64,000 nt of DNA from NCBI RefSeq assembly GCF_014851395.1, contig NW_024041150.1, forward strand, positions 46,538,465 to 46,602,464, in the 5' to 3' direction. Each line of letters starts with the position of its first letter. Within the stretch, counting starts at the first letter, position 1. Under the pieces are notes generated by a model, which worked only from the letters and a program-made list of their open reading frames with translations, had not been told where the DNA came from and ran no database searches. Shown one piece after another: positions 55,711 through 64,000 of this stretch. The stretch is from Micropterus salmoides. Taxonomy: Eukaryota > Chordata > Actinopteri > Centrarchiformes > Centrarchidae. The position numbers were made by a program, and so were the translations under genes.

Positions 55711-55926
55711 ATGGGAAGTCAAACGAGCAAAATAAGCAAAGGTGAGAGACCTGATTGTTCCATCATACAATGCATGCAAAGAAATATGGTGAAGAATCAC
55801 AAAAACATAGAATTATTGCTGAATAAATTCTGTTTCCTATTCAGTTTGAGGCAATTACAACAAGGTAGAAAAGTGATTATTTTTAAGGGTAAAAAGACAA
55901 AGAAGACTGGTTTTTTTTGTGTTTAA
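55711..55926 (+). CDS. Small unrecognised frame with MGSQTSK start
   Basis: A frame of 71 codons opening MGSQTSKISKGERPD. Gly2 with Ser/Lys at positions 5-7 fits an N-myristoylation signal, as in many Gag-like or signalling proteins, but no further domain is recognisable and the end runs into Lys-rich low complexity. No strong evidence it is expressed; a retroelement leader is one possibility. Confidence 0.2.
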   Translation: MGSQTSKISKGERPDCSIIQCMQRNMVKNHKNIELLLNKFCFLFSLRQLQQGRKVIIFKGKKTKKTGFFCV

Positions 55927-57320
55927 AATTTATGACTGAAAAAAATAAAACATCTATGGGACAATTTGATAAGTGGGTTGAAATGTGTTAAATGTGAGTT
56001 TTAATTCAAAAATATATATATTTGGAGCAGCTAAAGAAGAGCAGGCAGCCTTGTCCAGAGAGAGAAAGAAAACAAGCTGAAATCTACCATTTAAGGCAGA
56101 TTACTATATAAACTAGAATTAAGGGAAAGTGTAAAGTCTCAAAACAGAACATTTGACTAGATAAAATAAGGATAAAAGCAAACTGTTAAAAAGACACCAT
56201 AAGAACAAACTAACACATTATCTCTTCTTTAACGGAGGTACACAAGTCATGGAATCCATTCCGGCTGATCCAGTCCTGGACTCCGCTCCTCCTCCTCCGA
56301 TACGCTCCAGACCCAGATCCAGCCAAGGATGAAGACTACGCTGATGTTAAAACTGCTGCTGAAACACGACACCATAAGCCAGAGAGAGATGATGAACTAA
56401 TGCAACATTAAAGACCTACAGAAGCACTGTTCTGGTCCGGTAACAGTAATGCAACACATCGTATTGCCCAGTCATGGAAATGCCAATTATAAAAGGAATA
56501 TTTGGTATTTGGAACATTGTTGAAGCGACGGGTCACGTGACAGCCGCACATGCAATTGGAGCAGTTTGGACCGTTTATCAAAGACTGAACACAGGCACAC
56601 AGGCTGAAACACGTCTCAGGTGTGTGGAAGTTATTCACCCAGCGCTCACTGCATCTGCAGAGAAACACAGAAAGAGGTCTCTGGTGGTGATTAACAACAA
56701 GCCTCCTCCAGTTACACTTCTTTTAGATAAAGCTGCTGATAAAGTCAGACGGACAGAGACAGCTGAAAATGTTATTTTATAATCATGTTTCATTCTGACC
56801 AGTGAGAACAGCCAACATTTGTACTGGTGCTGATGGGATCCTGATAAAAACTGATCTTTCCAATAACTAGTTACAAAATGTTTGTGTTTGCTGTCAGTTA
56901 CAGATGTCAGAAAGAGAGAAATCTGGTCGTGGATTTCATCAGGAAAGATTTCCTCAGCTATCTCAGCACAGCAGGAGCAAAGAAAGACAGAAACCTTCAG
57001 TCCAGAGCCTTGACCCAACCAGAGAAGGACGTCCTGCCATCACACCGCAGCAGCTACCTACAGTGGACCACAGAGTTGGTCTGGTCCTCTTGGAAAGAAA
57101 ACTGTTGGTGTTTTGACAGAGTGATTAGATTTTGAGTCAGGTTTGCTGTGTTTTGATAGAGTTGGTGTTTAAAGAACAAAATGTGGTTTTGAGCATTTGG
57201 CTAATTGTGTGAGAGTAAGAGTGTCGATAAAGTTTCTTAAGTTTAGTTAAACGTTTGTCAGCAATTGAAAAAAACTGTAAACACAGGACAAGCAAGAGTT
57301 TGCAGCAGTGAGGTAAAACT
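55927..57320. other. Unassigned; several short open frames
   Basis: Plus-strand frames at 56474-56782 (MEMPIIKGIFGIWNIVEA) and about 56904-57116 (SEREKSGRGFHQERFPQLSQ, ending LLERKLLVF) are not low complexity, yet no family is recognised and no exon boundaries are convincing. A Pro-rich phrase (DSAPPPPIRSRPR) occurs near 56278. This could be decayed retroelement coding sequence. Confidence 0.3.
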
Positions 57321-57470
57321 TTACTCTGTTTACTTTACTTGTCAGGAGTTACGCCAGAACCCAGATGCAGACACGAAGACAATGCAGCAGTTAACAGTTT
57401 ATTGAGTGGCAGGGCGTCTCCTGAGGGCTGGCGTGGCTGAGAGGGAGGGTTGGATCTCGGCTTCGAGACA

Positions 57471-57536
57471 ACAAACGGTCAGAACGTATCTTGGTCTCTT
57501 GGTCACTGACGACCAAGGTACGTTTTAACCGTTTGT
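57471..57536. repeat. Long hairpin, 26-bp arms, 14-nt loop
   Basis: The left arm ACAAACGGTCAGAACGTATC plus TTGGTC (57471-57496) pairs with the right arm GACCAAGGTACGTTTTAACC plus GTTTGT (57511-57536) at 23 of 26 positions. The three non-pairs are two G-T wobbles and one mismatch. Confidence 0.85.
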
Positions 57537-58060
57537 TTTTTTGGTGTAATTAACAAAGGCAGAAACCAGAAACCGGCCGTTTTCTTTCAGTTTTGGGCCC
57601 AAAACGTAAAAACAACATTCAGCTTGATTTCTTCTTTTTGTTGTTTTTTAAATCAAAAAACCTAATTCAGCACAATGTCTCGTTTTCCTCTTGAGAGAAC
57701 AGAACTCATCCTGCCGTGTTTAAAGACTCATCACACCTGATCTGGTCTAGTTTTATACTCAAGACTGCCGACGTTTGAACAAATTCCTGAGTTAGAGACA
57801 GAGGATTTGCACCTTTGCAGCCACAGATTCTCCTCTATCATCCTCTCTGTACCTGATGTGAAAACTAGCCTTGATGGAAGATGCGAGCCAATAAGACTAA
57901 TAATAATAATAATAATAATAATGCATTACATTTAAACAGTTCTTCAACCTTGGAAACTCAAAGCGCTGCACAGTGAAGTGGGGGGGACTCACCTCAACCA
58001 ATGTGTGGCCCCCACCTGGGTGATGCACACATCATCAGTGCGCTCGTACCTTTGTGCATT
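57537..58060. other. Unassigned; (AAT)n and old repeat fragment
   Basis: A perfect (AAT)n microsatellite lies at about 57897-57925. The following AAACTCAAAGCGCTGCACAG and CACCTGGGTGATGCACAC phrases are common in fish interspersed repeats. No gene is recognised. Confidence 0.5.
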
Positions 58061-58734
58061 GCTATAATAATAGTGTAAAAAACACCAGCTGACTGATGAG
58101 CTGCAGACTCACAGCAGAGAGGGGACGTGGACGTGGGTCACGTCTCGGTCCCGGTTTCTTTTCCTATTGATGTCTGAGGGTTTTCTTTAACCTTTTCCTT
58201 TCATGCTTAGAGAGGCTGCTGTCGGTCATTTTGAACATCAAGTCGTACGCACGATGCTTCTGAGGTGGCAGACCCAGATGAGCAGGAGCTGGGATGCTCT
58301 CTCAGCAGGGAGTCTCCGGTCACCTCGCTGTAAGGTTTGAATGGACCAGAATATGTTCCTCCATCTGTTAAACCAACCTACACAAGAGTACTGCAGTACT
58401 GTGGCAGTGATGGTACATTTCTGAATAATAATATGACCACGGTTAAACTTTTAAACCTTTATTTATCTGAAACTTGTGCATCTACATGTGGACCAGCTTT
58501 TCTTTTACAGTTAGAACAAATTTAAATGAAAACTTTAGGATTATAACATTTGAACACTTCACACTAACAGTAGGGAGACTCAGAATACTCCATAATGAAA
58601 CGCTGCTGTGCCTCATGCAGCCCACCGCTGACTGTGTCCGCCTGCCTCTGCTCCTGCAGGTCCGGCAGCCCACCAGACTCCTGCAGCAACAGGTCTGTGG
58701 TAACTCCAAGGTAAACAATAAAAGCCTGTTACGT
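58061..58734. other. Unassigned sequence
   Basis: No gene or element is recognised in this stretch. Confidence 0.35.
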
Positions 58735-58880
58735 GTCTCCACAGGCAGAGGCAGCCTGCACAGCAGCCGGCCGGTCTGCGCAAACTCCACAAAGTCTTTC
58801 AGGGTCCTGGAGACCTCCTGCAGACGCCGGGATCCGAGGACGACTCCCTCCATGTGGTCCGTGACCCCGCGGCACGGTGT
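58735..58880 (-). CDS. Possible coding exon of an unrecognised gene
   Basis: Minus-strand sequence reads HMEGVVLGSRRLQEVSRTLK and DFVEFAQTGRLLCRLPLPVE with protein-like codon use and a GACAC/GTAACA donor candidate at its 3' end (about 58734). The phrase is amphipathic and helical in character. I do not recognise a family and cannot find the flanking exons, so this is only a candidate. Confidence 0.28.
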
Positions 58881-59820
58881 AAATCTTTCTTGCAGAACGC
58901 AGAACCGTCAGTGTCCATGAACAACATGTTCAACAGTCACTTTAAATGTGTCGTTCTGAAGAGTTTACTGATGTCTCAACATGAAGTCGATGCCTCAACA
59001 CCACCGGATTAACATCAGCATGTTCCTGACAACATTAAATGATATTATGAAATGTTAGTCTGTCCCTCTGGTTCCTTCACAGCCCATGAGTTCATTACCA
59101 TGGCGATCAGTTAATACAACGGGCTCCTCCTGGGCCCGTCAGCGAGGACTCGAACTCTGAGAACCTCACGGCCACCGTTTTCCTGGTTTCAGGTTTTCCG
59201 TTTCATAGTTAGCCAACTAACGGACACTCAAACACGACGTTTAAAGAACTGTTTCAGGTGCCGCCTTCTTCAGTTTACCTGCATCACCTCTGGGAGCAGA
59301 CAGAGCTGCTGAGGCAACAGGGCCCCCGGATGGCGCACAGGGGCCACCGTTTAGGAGCTCTGTGGTACTAAACAGACCATCCTGTCCAGGGAGTGTGCCT
59401 CTATTGTGGTGGTCTGTAAAATAAATGGTGCACGGACCTGACAATAAGCTGTTTTATATAAACTGCACACCTGGATTAGTACAGGTCTGCACTGTTTTTC
59501 CGGTCCGTGTATCTTTTGGTCATTTGATTTTCCTTTTAGAAACAGCTATTAAAAAACAAAAAACAAGTGGCTATTTGATTTTTGTTGTAATATACAAAAA
59601 TTTAAATTAAAATACAAAGTATTTCTCTTTTTCAGTGTCAAAAATGAACAAGTGAAATATACAAAATAATTTGAGTTTCTTTTTCTTTTTTGAATAAAAT
59701 CACCGGAAAACAGAAACAGAAAAAGGCTCGTTTGTTCGTATTCTAATACCGGATGTGGTCATTTCTGTGACAAGAGCGCCAAATTTGACAGGGTACCGGT
59801 GTTGTTGTAGCCCAGAATAA
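58881..59820. other. Unassigned; possible left flank of the integrase element
   Basis: No exon is recognised. From about 59500 the sequence is rich in A/T with phrases TTTTGGTCATTTGATTTTCC and ATCACCGGAAAACAGAAAC; these might belong to the left end of the transposon that contains the integrase gene. Confidence 0.35.
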
Positions 59821-59821
59821 A

Positions 59822-62226
59822 ATGTCTTTAGAACATTACTCAGCTATGATTTTAGACATGGCAAAACAAGGCCAGTCATCCACAGAAATCTCAGCGCAGA
59901 TATCACAAGTAAGTGGGGGAGCAAGAGGATGTTCCGCAAGAAACGTGAGGAGATTTTGCCATGAAAATGGATTAAGTTTGATGGGACTCCCCGACGCACG
60001 TTTGGAGTTGGAGGTGGCAAAAGCTGTAACTGAGGTATGATCTTGCTTTATTTCCCTTTTGCTACAGGTTGTGTGTGTGTGTGAGAAAGAGAGCGTATGA
60101 GAACGAACATGCAGTAACATGCACACACCAGTATGTCCCGCATTTCTATGTCTTATCAAATTTGACTGGCATAGTAAATAAATCACAATAAATATCCTCA
60201 GCCTTCCACTATTAATAAATACTCACAGTCAACAGAATCATCACAACACTGATACATTACAACAAAACGCAACCTGCACTGTCTAATTTCATGATATACA
60301 TCAGCTGGTATGATTTTGGAACGTGAAAATACTGTTATTTCTAGACTGGACCTACATATGGAAGAAGGATGATGAAGGGGTGCATGCTGCAGAGACACGG
60401 GTTGGATCAGTGCTCAGGACAATGCATCAGCCTTACCATGAAGCAAGACGTCCGGTCTGTTACTGTCTCATCTCTAATATTTTACACAATCAAACATGTG
60501 GAATTTATGTGTAAATATGAGCTGTGTGTGTGTGTTTTGTTGTTTGTTTAGCTGTAGTTACTTGTGTAAGATTAAAAACGTACTCAAAACGTAATCAGAA
60601 CAAATTATTTTCATTTTTTTGACAGATCTTCAACTGATGTAGTGTATATAGGAGTAATAGTTACATCGTTTTCCTATCTCTCTTAAGGTGCCCGCAATCT
60701 CAACCCCATACCATATCGAGCTGATTACATGGGTCACAAAGTTAATTTGGACCAAAATGAAAAACTGGGGGTCACCCATGTTTTAGCCATTGATGGCTTC
60801 AGCAAAAAGGTTGTTGCTCATTTTACAATGCCTATAAAAAACAACCTTACCATCTATGAAGATGTTTTCAGGTAATAGCCAATGTATTATTGTGGACACA
60901 TGACTAGCATCAGAGAATATGTAACTATATAATAACTTTTGAACGTCTAATTATAAAGCATATTATATTGCAAATAAACAGTTAATTTGGCAGTTTTGCA
61001 CAAAATAAAACTGACTTTTTCATCCAATAGGCCGGCAGTACTTGCCTATGGTATGTGGGACCAGGTGCGAGTAGATCATGGCAAGGAGTTTTATTTGACG
61101 CTCTTCATGCAGGAGTTGCTGTCATCTCACCGCCATAATCAGGAGCGAAGGCCTTATTTACAGACTTCATCCACAAGGGTACAGGGTTCCATACTTTGTT
61201 TGGTTGCTTCAGCAATACACTTGTATTATTACCACTCTTATTCTACTTGCTTCAGCAGCAGTTTTCTTGCATACATGAGACAAATTGTCATTACTATTTC
61301 TATGCTTTAGGGCAATTAAATATAAAATTAACCATCGCCAAGAACAGGTTTCTTTTATAGCTTAACAATAAATACCTGCAGAAGCAAGCACACTGGACTT
61401 AATTCAACCTTTATATTCTCGTTATGTGATGAGCATTGTGATTTTTGTTTTCTATTTGGGAAAATGCTCCTTATGCAGAATTCCTGGTAAAACTATAAAT
61501 TTACTAGCTCAGCGGTCAATGTGCATAATGACTGCTGAGTTGGTAAATTTACAGATTTACTGGGAATTCTGCATGACCATTTTCCCCGAATAGACTATAT
61601 GTTTTATTTACCCACCAGAACAAACTGACTGATTACACATCTTTGTTGGAAATTCAGAATCATATAATTGAACGAATCTGGCCTGAAGTCAACAATCGTG
61701 TCAACTGTCCACTGAAGACAGCACTTCTGCAGTTGGTGGATCAAGAGGAAATAGACATGAGTGACAGCCTTGTGAGATATTGTGTGTCCAACCTGACTGG
61801 CCGCTTGTGTGAGATTGGTCTTACAAGGCTGGTGGAGTCGTGGAATGCTCATCGAATCCCAGGTGAAATAAAACATCGAAGATTACAATAATTACGACAG
61901 GCATTCATCAGTTTCAAGACCAACAGTGTGTTCTTTATTTTACAGGTAAAGGTGAGGTGTCCCAAAACAACCCCACAGGAGCTGTTGCCTCATTCAGCTG
62001 AAGCAGCAACCTTTACAGCCAACAGCTGGGATCCTCACTGACCAGACATTCAACTTTTGGAGTTGATCCATTTTCAACTGAACAGGACAAGATTACAGTT
62101 GAGAACCAGTTTGCAGAGCAATATTCAGACATTTCAGACTTGTTCTCTAGAGCAGTAAACAATGACTTTGCTCCATACAAACAGGCATTGCTCTGTCTTA
62201 TTTCCACAACTCAGCGCGATGTGTGA
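59822..62226 (+). pseudogene. Integrase-core (DDE-type) transposase gene, spliced and disrupted
   Basis: Plus-strand exons inferred from frames and GT-AG signals: 59822-60034 (MSLEHYSAMILDMAKQGQSS, SARNVRRFCHENGL, a helix-turn-helix-like head), about 60347-60452 (GPTYGRRMMKG, then after a frameshift ETRVGSVLRTMHQPYHEARR), 60688-60871 (NLNPIPYRADYMGHK, VTHVLAIDGFSKKVVAHF), 61031-61178 (YGMWDQVRVDHGKEFYLTL), 61619-61862 (HIIERIWPEVNNRVNCPLK, CVSNLTGRLCEIGLTRLVE, SWNAHRIPG) and 61946-62226 (HSTFGVDPFSTEQDKITVE to LLCLISTTQRDV, TGA). AIDGF and RVDHGKE supply the two candidate catalytic Asp, and the ERIWPEVNNR block fits the following helix. A frameshift in exon 2 and a TGA plus frame change at the start of the last exon show it is broken. 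It resembles integrase-core proteins frequent in fish genomes; IS3EU-type affinity is a guess. Confidence 0.7.
61451..61594. mobile_element. Fold-back palindrome (about 65-bp arms) in an integrase-gene intron
   Basis: The left arm contains TCTATTTGGGAAAATG, ATGCAGAATTCC, GTAAAACTATAAATTTAC and CTCAGCGGTCA. The right arm carries the reverse complements TGACTGCTGAG, GTAAATTTACAGATTTAC, GGAATTCTGCAT and CATTTTCCCCGAATAGA. The loop is about 10 nt. No coding content. It is typical of a fold-back MITE. Confidence 0.85.
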
Positions 62227-62419
62227 AAAGCCATTAGCTCTGTTTAACTTAGAGACTGTAAATCTGTAACAGGACCAATGAACATCGATCTGGCATCATC
62301 CAGCCCAAACATGTAAATAAATTCACATCACTACTTCAGCTCTGACCCACATTTTTTAACCTATAAAACAAACTCAAATACAACGTGGATTTTTTACCTA
62401 TTTGTGGGTGTAAAAGTGC
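62227..62419. other. Spacer between converging genes
   Basis: An AT-rich gap of under 200 bp between the stop codon of the integrase gene and the stop of the RING-type gene on the other strand. Confidence 0.5.
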
Positions 62420-62424
62420 AAAAT

Positions 62425-63766
62425 GTTACTCCTCTTCAACAAGCGATCTCAGAACAGAAAACGCCTCTGACAGACCATTAATTTCAAATATGCTGCTGCC
62501 TGCAGTGTTCCCTCTACATTTTGCACAGAGGTCTCCTGCCACTGTTCCACACATGTTTTGCAGCCAATAATGCTCCGGCAACACTGTGTGAAGACTGTGA
62601 AGGCTCCTCAATGAATTCTAAAAGACAACATGAGAAAAACTATTCATTCTGTGTGTTACTGTGTGTGTAGGTGTGTCCATACAACCTCAATGTGTTATTG
62701 ATGTACTGGGTGACAATGTTTTCTTTTTACTCAGCCTAAAATGTCTTTGTTAATGTATCATTACACCATAGGCTGTCACACAAAGGTTCGCTTCAGTACA
62801 TGTAAGTGATTGTAGTGGATGAGACATAGGTGACCGGGGTTAGAGAACGTAATAATTTATGTGTATTTAGAAATTTCAAATTCTGGAACACGCTACACAA
62901 AATGGATCCAAAATAAATGTTCATGTGGGACAATGACTATCTATTGTGTACTTACTCATACATACAACACAGCAGAACCCTTGCTTGATGTTCTGTAGCT
63001 GGGAAGGAGTCAGGATCACTCTTTGAGCGGCAGCTACATTGGTGAGCTCTCTGATCGCTGAAGTGACATCTGGTAGGCTCTGTGATGCCAGCACAAGCTC
63101 TTCTATCTTCTCAGTGACCTCTCCAATGCCTGCAGCATCTTCATCTTTTCGGCTGTTACAAGGAAAAAACATAATAGATGTATACTGGTTGTGTTTTAGC
63201 GGTTTTAGTAGTGGTAGCCAAATAAATCTTTGTCCCAAACACTATAGAAGCCACTAAAATACAGAAGCAGTAAAGGCCAAAGAGTTGGCAAACAGTCTGA
63301 ACAACAAAGGTAAGGATAAATATAAAGAAACACAATGCATTTCAATCTTTGGACAAATAAGAGAAATATTAATACTTAAGATCACCTCATTCTCCTCCTT
63401 TTGGTGCCCTGCAACTCCTGGAAGCCCTGTTCTTGTACAGCAAGAATCTTTCGTGCATTTTGTTTCCAGCACTGTGACCCTTTACAGTGGGGGATGAAAC
63501 CAGGAAAAACATTCAAACTTAGTGTTGGTTAAGTTATCATGAGTTATCGTGTCCCATCTAATTTTAAATCACAAAAGTAAAGACTTAAAAGTAACCTGTT
63601 GTTCCTTCAGACTCCAACATTGCATTCCCCTGCGCATCAGTCAATACCACGGGGTCATGACTTCCAACGGCATCTTGCACTTTTCCCATGATCCCCTGAA
63701 GGGTAGCCTCACATTCTAAAACCGGACCACCACCATTCTGCTGGGACTCAACCTCCCACCAACCAC
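62425..63766 (-). pseudogene. RING-type zinc-finger gene, minus strand, partial and frameshifted
   Basis: Minus-strand exons inferred: 63766-63596 (GWWEVESQQNGGGPVLECEA, DAQGNAMLESEGTT), 63479-63386 (GSQCWKQNARKILAVQEQGF, ELQGTKRRRM), 63152-62956 (RKDEDAAGIGEVTEKIEELV, LASQSLPDVTSAIRELTNVA, TPSQLQNIKQGFCCVVCM), and about 62620-62425 (KFIEEP, QCCRSIIGCKTCVEQWQE, DLCAKCRGNTAGSSIFEING, VLRSLVEEE, stop). Phases of the first three join correctly. CVVC, QCC, GCKTC and CAKC give a C-x2-C and RING-like cysteine series, as in ubiquitin ligases; that activity is inference. In the last exon the readable blocks lie in three different frames, so two frameshifts are present. The 5' part is beyond or near the window end. 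It converges on the integrase gene. Confidence 0.6.
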
Positions 63767-64000
63767 CTCAGCAAGAGAAATCGATCTGGAAGAATATCAT
63801 ATTAAAATAATCGTTACGAGACACACGGCATTCATAATCCTAGTAGTGGTTAATAGTCTTATGTATTTTGTATATCAACAATAACTGTAAAATGCGCTCA
63901 GGTTGTTCTTGTTGTATCTTTGACTGGTGTGAGGATGTAATCATCTCTTCCTTGGCTCAGGACCAAACAATAAACAAAGTCCCATTTAAATACATTCATA
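63767..64000. other. Unassigned window end
   Basis: Probably intron or 5' region of the RING-type gene; no exon is recognised. Confidence 0.35.

Overview
The window reads as nuclear DNA of a ray-finned fish, probably a percomorph teleost. The evidence is small GT-AG introns, fish-type L2/CR1-group LINE fragments, tRNA-derived SINEs, hAT and Tc1 remnants and an extreme load of minisatellites. There is no bacterial or organellar gene organisation. Most of the 64 kb is repeat; long open frames inside the minisatellites are artefacts of repeat periodicity, not genes.

Layout. 1-7.7 kb: two large minisatellites, an L2-like LINE remnant and an LTR-like sequence. 7.74-8.62 kb: two minus-strand coding exons of a TSC22D4-like gene, with a CpG-rich candidate promoter at about 11 kb. 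11.6-15.6 kb: LINE, SINE and a hAT element with target duplications. 16.6-28.1 kb: a complete nine-exon minus-strand acyltransferase gene of the MOGAT/DGAT2 family (335 codons, all phases consistent). 31.1-35.9 kb and 48.1-52.7 kb: two copies of a recent same-orientation segmental duplication, each with a seven-exon, 151-codon TNF-receptor-like gene on the minus strand. Between them (36-48 kb) lie LINE copies and an 18-bp minisatellite. 52.9-58.9 kb: SINE, MITE and Tc1 remnants and unassigned sequence. 59.8-63.8 kb: a converging pair of broken genes, an integrase-core transposase (plus) and a RING-type zinc-finger gene (minus), probably one transposon or its remains.

The most striking pattern is in the MOGAT-like gene. 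Four of its exon edges have been copied into tandem arrays: the exon 5 acceptor (15 copies of a 70-bp unit carrying branch point-like, polypyrimidine and AG signals), the exon 1 donor (three copies), the exon 4 acceptor (two copies), and the last codons plus stop codon (part of a roughly 50-copy 3' array). A 2.5-kb G-rich minisatellite also sits in its intron 7 inside a hAT-like element. All assignments come from reading the sequence; no database search or alignment was run.
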